Shown here: positions 22,726 through 35,150 of the stretch, one piece after another
How the letters are laid out: the number at the start of each line of letters is the position of its first letter
How positions within the stretch are numbered: the stretch's first letter is position 1
Origin: Costus lasius
Taxonomy: Eukaryota > Streptophyta > Magnoliopsida > Zingiberales > Costaceae
NCBI GenBank assembly: GCA_027563935.2
Contig: JANVAS020000222.1
Coordinates: 1,860,001-1,924,000, forward strand
Length of the DNA stretch: 64,000 bases
Reading direction: 5' to 3'
Notes under the pieces: generated by a model
What the model saw: the letters and a program-made list of their open reading frames with translations, nothing else
The model's database searches: none
What the model was told of the DNA's origin: nothing
Made by a program: the position numbers and the translations under genes

Positions 22726-24907
22726 TCAGGCAGCATCATCATCAAGGTTGTTAACCCTTTCGCACTCGTCTATCCATTCACTATATCTGCAAAATATATA
22801 TAACTCGTGTTAATAGGAGCATGTGATCAGAAATCCGCTAATAGAAACATATTGCACATTGGCTTACATGTCAATGGGCTCGGTCAATGCTGCAAAAAAA
22901 GAGCAAAAGCCCAAAATTTTGGATCAGTGTATGTTATGGTTCTCATAGGAACGATAAAAATAGACGGACAGTTGCAAAGTAGAACGCAATGGATAACAAG
23001 TACGAAAGACATTTTATATAAAGACGAGGGTTTGCAGAGTATAAAATGACATCTCATGAACGTACGAGCAAGTATTTCCTTCACACCTTGGCCTCCAAAT
23101 ACTTATTTTACATCACATTTAACCCCTAAACTACATTTTAACCCTAACATTTCAATTGATCATAAAGACCCTTAACTTACCATCTAATGTTCAAAGATGC
23201 AACAAATACGATTGGACATTTCAAAAAGATCCTCGTCTCTTGTGCAATCCAATTTCTGGAAAAATGCATTGTTGTGTCCTCAGGATCCATCATCTTCCAC
23301 GTATGTCAAGAACATCTTAGTTTGTGAAACCCATGATCTTGTGAATCATGTTTGACATTATGATCCAAATCAAAAGGGCCCCCTACCCCCTAAACAATTC
23401 TTCTATCTTTTGTTGTCTCACTTTTATATACACCACTTAATATCATGAGTTTATGAATAGGTTTCTATATTCAATTATTTCCACATCAACCATATTTTTT
23501 TTTCTTAGTACTACATAGTTCCAACTTATGAAGGAGGATATGTATCATAGATGGAAAGTTAAAGTGAAACTTAAAAAAAAATAAAGGAACAGAAATTTAG
23601 ACAGCATGCACCTGTTTAGTTTTCATCCAATTTGGATCGAACCAAAATGAAGAAAAAGGATGTAATTTTTTCTCTACATTTTTCACTCTGTTTTCTTTCC
23701 TTCAAAGAATGAGGAAAAGGTTACTTTTTCCATTTTCCTTCACCTTTCCGTTCTAGGAAACACAACTAATAATGAGTGCAGAACTCTATGAAAAACGAAT
23801 TGCCCGTCAAAGTTAAAACTTAAAATTAGTTGGCTCTCAAACTTTAGATCCACCGAGAAGAGTTTTTGCAGAATCTGGAAATTATGAATTCAAATTTAGG
23901 TCCCATAAAAAGTGGTGAGGATACATCAACTATTACTCATTCATAGCGGGTTTGCAAGAAAAGGTATGCCTCTTGGAGATTATATATTTTTATGAGTCTT
24001 ATCTTACTTAATTCATCCTTTTCAACACAAGTCATTATATCTCAAGTAGATAGATTTAGTTCATAAACTAAACTTCATAAATGTAATGCATCAGAACTGT
24101 GGGAAAGCCCCTCAACTATAGGACCCAAATGACTTCCACAAGCCTAACATGAAACATTTTACTTCCAAGGTAATGCTTCATGTTTCTCAAAAATATGACA
24201 GCTTTGACAAGTAATCTTTATTTTTTTTACAGACAGAAATCTTAGAAAAGGACCTTTCATCGTGAACCTCCTTATAAAGTCCCAAATTCAGGTCGTGTAA
24301 TTGAGTGTCCCATTTCAAACCATCCAATTAAAATTTATCAAAAATAAAAGAGCCAAACAATTATCTTTTTTTTCTCTTAACACATCTGCATAAGTCAAGC
24401 ACGAAAATTAAGTGATGAATTGGGTTATGAGCTGTTATTTTTTAGTTCTCTTAATCAACAATTGCTCAAAATAACTTACATCTAATAAATAAAGCATATA
24501 TTTTGGAACACAAAGTAGTCATACCGTTTACAGTAGTACTGAAACTTTCTAAACATATTCTGCATGAGGCCTCACCAATCAAGTTCTTCATGTCTCTGAA
24601 TAAAAAAAATATTTTATTAACAAATAACTATCTAAAAATTACCAGGAAGGTACAATTAATACTATTTTTTCAGTAGTGCAAATTGCACATCTAAAAGCAA
24701 GTGGTTTTCAGCAGAAAGGAGCTGCAGTAAGGGTGATTATATAATACTTGTCCTGTTGTATCTCTCAATAGAAACTTAGAAAAATTATACTTACATGCGA
24801 CAGTCAACACTGCTGCCATGGTTACAGAATGGGCAGCAGAAGACAGTGTCAAGTTTATCCATTCGCTTCTTAGGAGCAGGCTTTGCTGAGGACTTCCTCT
24901 TTCCCAT
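22726..24907 (-). CDS. ELOF1: Transcription elongation factor 1 homolog (ELOF1/Elf1), four coding exons
   Basis: Coding exons on the minus strand: 24795-24907 (113 nt), 24525-24595 (71 nt), 22868-22889 (22 nt) and 22726-22786 (61 nt), 267 nt in total, encoding 88 residues. All introns are GT...AG and phases fit. The protein starts [20 protein letters not shown] (basic N-terminal tail). It then has a four-cysteine zinc ribbon (C25, C28, C49, C52; motifs CPFCNHGSS and CRIC), the block [18 protein letters not shown], and ends in a DDDAA tail. Length is as expected for the compact plant forms. The family is a conserved RNA polymerase II-associated elongation factor, also implicated in transcription-coupled repair. 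No stop or frameshift is seen, so it is probably functional. The large intron (22890-24524, 1,635 bases) has no recognisable insertion. A 5' UTR intron acceptor may lie near 24972 (TTTTCTTAG on the minus strand). Confidence 0.95.
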
Positions 24908-26958
24908 TAAGATGTATTTCTTTTTCTTTTGGTTAAGTATAACCAAAAGAGGCACCAGATATAATCACTAAGAAAACATCATCCATTAAAGGAGTGAAAA
25001 ATCAAAAGATAATCTTAATTCAATGCCAATGGTGGCAGAAAATATACCATAAATTAGATAAAAAGTGATGAATATGAATCCAAATATATCTCAGATGAAA
25101 AAGTTGGCATGATGTCTATTCCTATTGTTAATGCAGACTGACTGGAACCAAAATACTAGTTCAGAAAGAATAACAGTTTGCTATCAATTATAGCCTGTCT
25201 TTACACTTCCACCTAATATAAATGTGAAAAAGGAACAAAATTTAGATAAAATAACGTGTTGAGCCTACATTTGGATCATTAATATAGAATTGTTGGTTTA
25301 ATTACACCATAGAACCTGCAAGCAGTGTTTCTGAACTATTAAATAGTGAATGAAGAGTACAAAGGAAAGCCAGTTAATAGAATTGGGCTGTGCCTCTTAA
25401 CAATATTCTAAAAATGAATGAATAATTGGTGTTTGACCTTTTATGCATTAAACCCTAGTTAGCCTACATTAAGTTACTTTTTAATTTACTTTGTTGTGAA
25501 TTCCTACTAGTTCAGGACAAATGATTATGAAATATGATTAATATAAGTTATCCTAGTTGGTTGGGTGTTCCAGTTTCTGATTATGACATATTAATACGAT
25601 AAATACTAGCAGCAGCAATGATTGGAAAGTCACGCGGGGTAAGAAGATGAGTTTGATTATTAGATTAATAAATTACATTCGTTTAATGGCTATTAACTTA
25701 TATAATGATATTCTGAAGAAGAAATTACGTAGGATGTGATTATTTGGTTGGGTCAAATCACAGACTGAGGCCGTTATCAAAGCTAACTGGATGTTTGAGG
25801 CTTGTTTTGGTTGAATTACCTAAATCAAAGCTAGAAGTGAAAGATAGCTAACCTTTACAGGACTTGTACATGTGAACCTTACAACATTTTTCATTTTGAG
25901 ATATTGTATGACTAAAATATCTAACCTAATTTCTGGTTAAAAGGTAAATTGATGAATTCTCATACAAAATTAATGCAAGATCGCTTCCTGCAGTTTAGAA
26001 ATGCAAAAGCCTGATAGATGTATCAAAAAGTGGTAAATGGCATCTCAATTGTAAATTGGACAAATTCACAATGATAGAACCAACACAACTCCGACTGCAA
26101 TCCTTGTATATACACCAAAGAATGCTTAATTCAAGTTCCAGAAATACAATCAATTAAATTTGAACAGAATCTATGATATCCACAGTAACCACAACAGAAT
26201 TAGGGTGCCTACAACATTAAAAAGATTATATAACTGGTAAATTTAATAATTGAAAGTAAGTTCCACTAATAAAATTAGGGGTGAAGACTATAACAGTGAA
26301 AATTAAAAAGAAAAAGAGGACATGAAGCAATGAGATTTAATAGAGGACGGGAAGAGAGAATTGGATGCAATTGCATTGAATGACAAGCTTTCTTGGTGTG
26401 AGTAGAAAGGACAGGTATGTGCGGGAAAAACAGCCCAAATAATAACTATGATGATGGAGGAGATAATGTGAACGCTACAAGATGCAATAAAATGTTACTA
26501 CTTTGTACACTTAGACATCAGAAGCCTAGAAAGGAGAATAATGAGTTCATTTTAGAGCCTAACACATGCAATGTGTTTTCTTTCTTCACATGTAAAGTTA
26601 GTATCAGATCTCGTATTGTTCCTAGTATCATTGTTGTCTTTGTCGCTTAGTAAATTCATTATATATTAGTTCTCTCATCTGAGTTGACAACAAAAAAAAT
26701 CCTGGGTGCATACCTTACATGGCAAAATGTTTTGTAAAAGGTTGATTAAATTACTTTTCTACTAGCAATGGCATGTGAAAATTTTTATGGGTATGCACAC
26801 TACCTGCTTAGCCTGGGTTTAGCCACTCATTAATCACATTCTGGTCAGAGCTGCGTGGCTAAATGAGTATCAAGTCAATTTCAGGCCTGGTCAAAATACT
26901 CAAAAAATTTGGATATCATACAAAAGTAATTATACTAAATATAGTGCATCTCTAACCA
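24908..26958. other. Upstream of ELOF1: AT-rich non-coding
   Basis: No gene recognised. The pyrimidine-rich TTTTCTTAG on the minus strand near 24972 could end a 5' UTR intron of ELOF1. The open frame at 26417-26650 has no family resemblance and is probably chance. Confidence 0.35.
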
Positions 26959-27133
26959 GGGCTTTGGATACCCGGTATGTTTTTTTTCAGATTTAATTAG
27001 ATAATTTAGTAAAAATTCTAATCATATTAGGTGTAATTAATCAGGTTGAGCTTTAATTACACCTAATGTGATTAGAATTTTTACTCAATCATCCCATTAA
27101 ATCTGAAAAAAAAACATACCAGGTATGCAACCC
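26959..27133. mobile_element. Fold-back MITE, about 175 bp
   Basis: The left half (GGTATGTTTTTTTTCAGATT, TAAAAATTCTAATCATATTAG, GGTGTAATTAA) is repeated as its reverse complement in the right half around a 12-base centre near 27043. The outer ends read roughly GGG-TTTGGATACC and GGTATGCAACCC. No clear 2- or 3-bp target duplication could be settled, so the superfamily is open. Confidence 0.7.
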
Positions 27134-27164
27134 ATAATAAAATTACATTATGAATAAAACAGCA

Positions 27165-27268
27165 CTAATCTGATTAGAATTTTTACTCAATTATCTAATT
27201 AAATCTGAAAAAAAATACATACCCGCTATCCAACCCATAATAAAATTACATTAAGAATAAAACAGCAC
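27165..27268. repeat. Tandem duplicate of the MITE right arm plus flank (~102 bp)
   Basis: 27165-27268 repeats 27063-27165: the right arm (TTAGAATTTTTACTCAATTA and on), then CAACCCATAATAAAATTACA and AAAACAGCAC. The copy reads ATACCCGCTATCC at the arm end instead of ATACCAGGTATGC. Confidence 0.75.
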
Positions 27269-30200
27269 ATAGTTTCATAGTCACATTAGATGTTTCAAAT
27301 TGCCAGAGCACTCTCTTTCATAGCCAACTAATAGACCCTGATCATATATGGCGAGTTTGTGCCAAATACATGCCAAAAGGGAAAAAAACAAAAAAAAACT
27401 CTCTATACCCCTCTCCAAAACCCTTAAATCCTAATATATACTACTACTCTTCTACTAACCTAGACTAGATTTGCTAACTAGGTTGGACCCGTAACAACGA
27501 CCCGCACACTTGTAGAATTATAGGGGCACCCCTGAATTTGTTATTTCTTGAAAGGCTGACAAAATAGATTTTTAATGATTCATAATAACTCTTTGTTTTT
27601 GATATAGGGTTGGAGATTTTAAAGTAACAAATAAACTAGAGATATTAATAAGAATTTAAAATATTGAAATTCAGCCAAGCTTAAGAAAATTTATGGCCGA
27701 AATATGAGATAATGTTAATTACAATTTACAAAACATTTAAAAATGCATTATCAAAATTTCCATAAGTATTGAGTTTTAGGGGTGTCAATGCAATTTAACC
27801 TTACAAAGGTATTTCTCCAATAACTCTAGTAAAATAGTTTCCCTTTTAAGACTATTGTTTGACATTTTCACCGTGATTACACAAGCCATGAATTTAAACT
27901 AAAAGATAATAATCAGATAACAAAGGGCACATAGATCAACCCAATAAGAAACTGAACAAAAGAAAATCCACTAACCCACACCTCAAGTTATTTAAGTATT
28001 TAATGCTCTCCCAAATTGGAGCATACATATCTAATATTTCCATCTTTGCGCAATAAATTAATGCAGCGATCTGGAAGAAGTTTAATAAAGCCATCTACAA
28101 GCCTATCTATGGTGCTATTATAGCGCATACTAATATGTTTCAGGATGACTACATTGCATACAAAGAGTAATAAAAATGTGTTTCATTCTCTCATAAAAAC
28201 AAGGTTATTAGCAATTTAAATTTGAGACTTATTAACAAAATGCATAGGCCTAGGTAAAGTAAGAGTTTAAAGTCTTTACAAAAGTTGGAGGGTCACACTC
28301 TTAGGTAGTATGTGCCATTGCCTTTATTCTACCTCATAACTTAGATCTTGCCACGAGCTTATCTTTTAGTTTTTCAATTATGTTTTCCACTAATATAGGT
28401 GCAAAATTATAATGTAAATGCTATATCTGATGAGCATGGACATAAACTTCTCAAAACTCAAGGTTTCCACCACTTGTAGTCTTTGACTGAATATCCTAAA
28501 ACATATAATGGTAAGGGTTAAAGGTGATGAATAGCTTAATGGTGCACAGGAGCTAATAGATAAAAGATTAATAAAATCATGGTCATAGAAAGATGTGTTA
28601 GAGAACTCATAACCAATAACACTAGTTGTGACACAAGAACTATTAAATAAACACAAGAGAGCACAATGTATCAAGTTGTGAGACGCTAAAATAAACTTTC
28701 GATGTATTATCAAGAAACCATACGCAAGGCCAAATAGGTTATCCTAGAGATCGGTGGAGCAAGTTAACTAACATCAATAATGAAACACTCCATCAGTAAA
28801 GATGAGAGGCCCATAAGCATGATTAGTGATTGACGGATATAAAACTCCCACCATATGATGTAGCCTTTCTCTTTAAAAACCAAGGGAAGGGGCAAGAGGA
28901 AAAGAAATAGTAACAAGGGATACATGCAGAATACTTGCAAATGTACTCTAAAAGGCTAAGCAACCACAAGAAACATGTATGTGCAATAGCATGTATTATC
29001 AATTCCAAAGAGAAATTTAACTACTAAGAAATCTTCATGGTGTACAAGAATATCTGAAATCTTATCAGTAGGGGGATGATATTCAATCACCATTTTCTAT
29101 TTTCCTTGCAAAATAACACAAATCTCATGATGTAGTCATCCATCTTGCTTGAGATTGAAGATAACTTATACATCTTGTAAAAATCACTCTTTTTTGATCG
29201 AGAAGTGGCAGTAAAAGTGTTCACTAAACTCTTTAGACATCTTGACAGACATAACTGTGGACAACATAGTCAAAGAAAAGTCACAACACATGCTTCGAGT
29301 CTAGAGGTAAAAAATTAAGGTGGTGTTCCTTCTCACGAGAGTCAATAAAGTAATATACAAATCTAGTAGTAGGAAAAAATTGATACAATTAAGTTTACTA
29401 GTGGCACTACAAGTAAGCGAGGACTAAACAAGAAGTCACCAGTAGACAGATCCATGAGAGCCAAGTGAAGGAAGAGATATTGGAGGCCTACGATTAGGAA
29501 TTGGAAATAAGTTACACATCTATAAAGTTGTGAGTGCCACAAAAGAGAAGAGAGATGGTGAGGTGGCATTGGGTGGGAAAATGAGGGTGGGCAAGAGAAG
29601 AGAGAGAGAGAGAAGGGTTGTTATGCCAAATAAGAGAGGAAGGGATGACAGTAGAGAGAAAAGGGAGAAACACTTGAAGGTGATGGAGAGGAGGGTGGTG
29701 TGCAACAATGGTTTACTGTAGGTACGTAGCAACAATATCGAAGAGAGAGAGAAAGAATTAGCTTCCCTACCAAGTCAAAGCAAAAAAATTAAACAAGTTA
29801 AAAATAGAATTTAAAGTAATAGAGAAACCAATCCAATAGAAAAAAAACTCACTAACCTGCAACTTAAATTACCGAAGTATTTAACACGTAAAACAAACAT
29901 AAAAAAATAAATGAAAGGTATTTTATTTTGAAGTCTTGTTGACTTAATCGCGAAAATATTATTTTGCAAACTGATAGAATTTATCATATAACGTTGAAAG
30001 AAATGATGCAAGAGTTTGATGGATCATCTAATTACAAATGGGAACATGTACATCAAATCAAATGAAAAATAATTCATTGACCATGATGATACAGAAACCT
30101 TAAAACTTAGAAAAGGAATAATTGCATGGAATTTATATTTACTAAAGAAGGTAGCTGGATCGAAAATCTCATAGAAATGCACGAGGACCTTTATGTTTAA

Positions 30201-30480
30201 GAGTAGTGGACCTTATGGGTATATGTTTTAAGAGAAATCTCAGCCTAGTGCGTGAGATAAAAACAATTATAATCTCAATGTTTCGCAGTGCTCTTATAGA
30301 TTAGATTCATGAGAGCATGACAATTGATCTGACGTTTATCATAGTTTAAAGGAATCAGATGAAATCTAAGGAGAAAAACAAGTGATCTGATCAGACCTAG
30401 TGTTCATCCATCTCCATAATGAACAGATAAAAACAAAACTTCGTCAACACAATTAAGGAAGAATACGAGAACCAAGAATA
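27269..30480. other. AT-rich intergenic sequence, no recognised gene
   Basis: Short open frames occur on both strands (for example 28390-28713 minus, 29363-29735 minus) but show no family motifs. They overlap antisense frames and have low-complexity composition. A G/A-rich block at 29540-29690 accounts for the longest. I see no RNA gene. Confidence 0.4.
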
Positions 30481-30725
30481 GATTAGATCTTCATCAGCAT
30501 ACGAATCAAAGAAAAAAAATGAAATAGAAAAAAAAAATCTAAGAAGAGCAAACCAGCGAGATGCGGTGAGGGCCGGCGACGAGAGGAGAGGGGAAGAGAA
30601 AGTAGAATGGCGTGATTTGGGGGCAATGAATAATGAAAAGAAACTGGGGCATGGGTGGGAAAAGTAAATGCTTACATTGACAGGGGCAGAAGTGGAAAAC
30701 ACGTTGTCTACCGTCCTGCCTCTCA
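30481..30725 (-). promoter_or_regulatory. Candidate 5' UTR/promoter region reading leftward
   Basis: On the minus strand there is a pyrimidine-rich, GC-rich block (TTCCCCTCTCCTCTCGTCGC, then CGGCCCTCACCGCATCTCGC; complement of about 30555-30605). It is followed by T-rich sequence, a layout typical of the first non-coding exon of a plant gene followed by a leader intron. The next recognisable coding sequence in that direction is ELOF1, 5.6 kb away, so this could be its first exon or belong to something unseen. No TATA box is evident. Confidence 0.25.
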
Positions 30726-30755
30726 AATTTCATTTTTTTTACCCAATTACAATGG

Positions 30756-32230
30756 TAGGGGTGGCAATTTCACCCGTCGGGTACGGGTACCCGACCCGAC
30801 CTGACCCGTTTAACCCGGATTCGAATACCCGTTTAACTTAATGGGATGGATATGAGTTTTAGATATATAACCTGTGCCAGGTTCGGGTCGGATTCGGGTT
30901 TAAGACCCCGGGTACCGGAAACCCGAACCCGGTTATATTAGTTATATGATTTATATATTAGTTTGGTCTGATTAAATGGGTAATCGACGAGTCGCGGATA
31001 CTGCTGTTGCCCTAACGCCCCTATTCCCAAATCTAATTGAGTGAAGTCGACGGCGCGAGCAGCAAGCCTTCCCTCCGCTCCAAGTGAAGTCGACGGCGCG
31101 AGCAGCAAGCCTCCCCTCGCCAGAATCCAGCGGCCAGCAGCCAACACAGCAACCATCCTTGAGGACCTCGATTGCCTCACCTCCCCTCCCGAGCCCCATC
31201 TTCACGCAGACACAATCACACAAACCCTAGTCTCGAGTGAAGTCGCCACCATCCGCCTTGCCTCTCGCCAGGGTCCAGCCTCAAAGCCCTCGGTTGCATT
31301 GCTAGCATCTCCAGCTGGACCAACCGCGCTAGCCACTCCAACCTCCTGTCCAAGCTCCAGGACTCCAACCGCACCAACAACTCCAACCTCCTCTCTAGGT
31401 GCCAGCACAGGTCGCCAGCAGCTCGCAGTCAGCCTCGCCTCCAACCTCCTCTCGCTCTAGTACAGGTCACCTGACGATTGCAGAAAAATAGCACCTACTC
31501 TGTTGCTAAATGTTCCTGACATTTCATTATGATGGAAGAAGAAATATTTGGGCCATTACTTCCAATTATCACTGTAAGAAACATTCCTTTAAGAATCTTC
31601 CAATCATCACATAAGTTCATATATTCATAGCTTATGATAGGCACATTCTTTCTGATTTTCTTTTTCTTTTTATTTTTGTCGAAGGTTGATGATTTGGAAT
31701 AGCTTTGATGTTATAAACTCAAAAGACAAGCCTCTCGCAGCTTACCTCTTCACCAAAGACCAAAGTTAGAAGAGAAGTTTGTGAAAACTACATCTGCTGG
31801 GGAATGCTAAGTTTCTATATTGCAATTTTGCAATTTTTCTATCTTTATTTATCAAATTTAGAATTGTCTTTCCTTTTTTCTATACACTTGCAATTTTCTA
31901 TTTTGCATGCGTTCTGTTTAATTTTGAAGTTGTGTAATCGAAATTGACTTATGGGCTAAACACCCGGGTCGGGTACCCATTCCTATCTGAGTCGGGTACT
32001 CACGAAAACCCAATTTTAGCATGCGGGTACCCGTTTAAAATAAACTTTAATTATTTATTTTTATGTATTCGGATACCCGCGAGTACCCATTTAAGTACCC
32101 GACTCGGGGTCGGGTTGAATAATAGGTTACCCGACCCGGGTTCGGGTCGGGTTTAGGTACTGAGTAGTGATAGTCGGGGCGGGTTCGGGTAGTGAGCAGA
32201 AAGGCGGGTACCGACCCGTTGCCAGCCCTA
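30756..32230. mobile_element. Non-autonomous hAT-like element with CGGGTACCCG subterminal repeats
   Basis: The ends are inverted: TAGGGGTGGCAA at 30756 and the complement of the right end TAGGGCTGGCAA (32219-32230). Both subterminal regions (30770-30935 and 31963-32218) are packed with GGGTACCCG, GACCCG and GGGTTCGGGT motifs in both orientations. Plant hAT elements have this terminal style and 8-bp duplications. The flanking 8-mers TACAATGG and TATGGTGG agree at only 5 of 8 positions, so the duplication is unproven. The interior (31020-31460) is GC-rich, with two direct copies of GTGAAGTCGACGGCGCGAGC 43 bases apart, and an AT-rich remainder. No transposase frame is present. Confidence 0.65.
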
Positions 32231-33000
32231 TATGGTGGCATGCTATTTTATTGTAAGTTGTTTACGCATTCTTTTCATTTTTGTCCTGCAGGTTGAAAGA
32301 TAAATTTACCGATAAGAGAGATGCATAGAGAAAAAAAATAGATTGAATATATCCCTTTTCTACTCAATCAAGAAACAAGATCGGATGTGATTCCTGTTTG
32401 TCTCCATTTTAGTGACACTCTTCCTCAAGCAAGGCTGATAAGTCATCGAAGGGTTTGTGTGAATAATGGACTGGTAAGAATTACTCATTTTAAAGTGGCT
32501 GGGGAAGTATCTAGCTATTTGGTTCAAACAACTATGTTGCTAAACAGAATAAACTGCTGTGCTATAATATTAAGCAAAGTATCGAAATAATACTAAATAT
32601 CCTTACACCCAAAGTAATTTTAATAGCATAATAAGTTCAGGGTTTGATACCACAAAAAGTTCATATATAACACAAAAAGTTCATAATATGCCCAATACAA
32701 TACTAAAATTATTACAAATATAACAAATGCTTTAGTAACAAATATGTACTCCCATCTCCAAATGCATTGTCCTTATTATTAGGATTCATATCTAATAACA
32801 AATATAACAAATGTTTTAGTAAACCAAAATAACAACAAATGCATTGTCCCTACTAGGGTTCATATCTAACTTAAGATTTAATCTAAATTAATGTAGTGTC
32901 TAAAATAATTAAATGTATAATTAGATAGTTATGGCAGCTATGGGCGCATTAACCATCCACTTTACTTAACACATGTTTAAGTAACCAAAACCAGCATCAA
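32231..33000. other. AT-rich spacer
   Basis: No gene recognised. Near-duplicate phrases occur at 32700-32830 (AACAAATATAACAAATG and AAATGCATTGTCC each twice), suggesting a small local duplication. Confidence 0.35.
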
Positions 33001-33745
33001 CTAAGGTGTTGGAGCTGGACCTGAGGAGTCGAGATGCACAAATGCAGAGATCTTCATCTGTGCTAGACAGGGTTGCCGGAGTTCGACGCGGAGCTGGATG
33101 GGAGATCTATCGTCGGGAGCTGGATGCGGGCTGGTAGCAAGGTCGAGATACGCAGTTGGATGCGGATTTGTCATCGGGAGCCAAGACGCGGATTTGTCAC
33201 CAGGAGCTAGATGCGGGCTGAGATGCACAGCTAGATGTGAGGCCGAGATGTCACCGGGAGCTAGATGCGAGCTATCACCGTGAGCTGGATGTAGAGGTGT
33301 ATGCGAAGCTAGAACCAAATTTGGAAGCTAGAACCAGATCTAGACGCATATCTGTTGCTAGAGTCTCATCGAGTTGAGATCTATTTCCTGAGTGTCGCCG
33401 ATTAGCTGGATGAGAGATCTGTCGCCAGAGTAGCGACGGACAACGAGCAGCACGGGACAGTGGGGGCTGAGCAATAGCGGATGGCAGGCGACAAGCAACA
33501 GTGAACGGTCAGCGAGGAGCAGCAGTGTAGAGACGCGAGCACAAGCAAAGCTGGGAATATAAGAACGAGAAGCGGTAGCTGATTTTCTGCGGCAGTAGGG
33601 TTTTCTCAACTTTCCAGCGGCAGTTGGGTTCAACTGGCACCAAATGCAAAAGCAGCCCCAAACATGGATATTGCCACAGCTTCTGCTACCTGCCCCAGCA
33701 AAAGCTAGGAGGGCAGTAACCCCAAACGCAGCCTTAAAAAGGCCA
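33001..33745. repeat. Irregular GAGCTGGATGCG-type repeats and a transposon-like end
   Basis: 33040-33310 contains many copies of GGGAGCTGGATGCG-like and GATTTGTCACC-like phrases at 25-45 base intervals. The right end (33640-33738) reads, on the minus strand, GGCTGCGTTTGGGGTTACTG, a style of end seen in plant MITEs and hAT/Harbinger elements. No matching left end was found. The overlapping open frames on both strands are products of the repeat. Confidence 0.4.
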
Positions 33746-35150
33746 AGGAAAGCTGGTCCTTGCATTGTAAATTAATTTAATATATCATAATAAAACTATA
33801 ATTTACTTTTTAGTCATAACGCGAGTCATATGATATTTGTTAGGCCTACGCGCTTGGATTTGGGTGCTACCCAAATTCCAGCCTAGCCGATGCAATTGGA
33901 GCCAACAGCTTCGACGGGTTATCGGATTGGATTGGGTGCGGCCCGGATCTGAATCTGATGTAATGGGCAAAATGAGCGCGAATTCGCACAGCGTGGGTGG
34001 CTCTGACGTGGAGACGTCGCTTCAGCAGGAGTTGGTGGCTGACTCGGCTAATGGCACGTGGGTCGAGAAAAATGAAGAGAAAAAGAGAATGATGTCAGCG
34101 TTCTCAGGATTCACGGCCTTTTGGGTTTGCTTTCGAACTCGGCATCCGCGCTCTTGGAAGTAGTCATACCTTCTTCATCCTCCCCTCCGATTAGCTTCGG
34201 CCGACACTGGCATCGTCGGACATTCTCTCTCTGAGCTCCCAAAGTGCTTCCAGTGGTGTGGGTGGGTGGAACGGATAGCGCGGAGCTCCTCGACCTCCTC
34301 CCGCCACCTTCGTACTCATCGCCGTCACCAGCCACACTGTTAGAATGCCTTAGAAGGCGCAGCTCGTAGCCACTTCCTCGACTTGACGAAGCCGACAACT
34401 GTTGCTGAGGTACATACTCCCCTTTACTCATCCCTTTGTCCCAGTCGAATGCTCTTACTGGTGACGCCGTCTATTTATGTTTTCTTCTACCGCATGTGTG
34501 TGATGGCTGTGTCGTGCTCCCGGCGAGCTCGTCCCTCTATTCCTCTTTCGGGCACCGGCTCACCTATGTGCGAGAACTTCCGGACCCGGCTCGCTTGTGC
34601 GCGGGTCTTCTCAAGTAGGTGATGGCAGTCGCCTGCGTTCGACTCTTGCCGGTCGCCTGACCTCTCCCACCTGCATGCGGAACCTCTCTCTCCCTTCTTC
34701 CGCCACCATCCAGCGTTCTTCTCGCTCGAGTCTAGCATCGGTGCAGGTGTTTGTGGATGGGCGAATCTCCGCGTGGACTTCCGCAGCCGCTGTCCTTCTT
34801 CCGCTGTTCGAGATCCTCCCCTGGGCACTAGCGAACGACCCCCTTCAACCTTTGTCCGTGTGGCTTTCTCAGAAGCCGGCAACCTCCCCGGTCCCCTTTG
34901 CTCTCTTGTCATAACTTCATCTGCGTCTTACCCTCATGATGTGGGTAGAGGTGGTCTCATCCGCCTACCAATGATGCACGCCTGTGTGGTCATAAGCTCC
35001 CCATCTGGGCCATCTTAGCTCTGGCGTGTGACACCCAGGAGGAGTCCGCCCTAGATGGCAGTCTCTGGCCCGTCTGTGGGTGGATAGGTACATCCGACTC
35101 CCCGGCACAGGGACATCCGACCGCCTACCTTTGCTCTCCTTGCTACACTA
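33746..35150. other. GC-rich unassigned region
   Basis: 33840-35090 is GC- and CpG-rich relative to its surroundings, with overlapping open frames on both strands (34111-34431 minus, 34487-34912 minus, 34597-34914 plus). None shows a known domain; the composition alone explains them. It could be the 5' part of a gene cut off by the gypsy LTR that begins at 35151, or an old transposon. Confidence 0.35.

Noticed and set aside
28300..29740. Minus-strand frames that superficially suggested an old copia gag
   Set aside because: No zinc knuckle, protease or consistent alignment could be made; composition is AT-rich.
31041..31460. 139-codon Ser/Pro/Thr-rich open frame
   Set aside because: No ATG start, lies inside a hAT-like element, overlaps open frames on the opposite strand and follows from GC-rich repeats.
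30748..32238. 8-bp target duplication of the hAT-like element
   Set aside because: TACAATGG and TATGGTGG match at only 5 of 8 positions, so it is not claimed.
33001..33765. 105- and 135-residue minus-strand open frames
   Set aside because: They read through irregular GAGCTGGATG-type repeats and have no family features.
34111..34912. Overlapping open frames of about 105-141 residues on both strands
   Set aside because: GC-rich composition gives open frames in several frames at once; no domain or splice pattern is recognisable.
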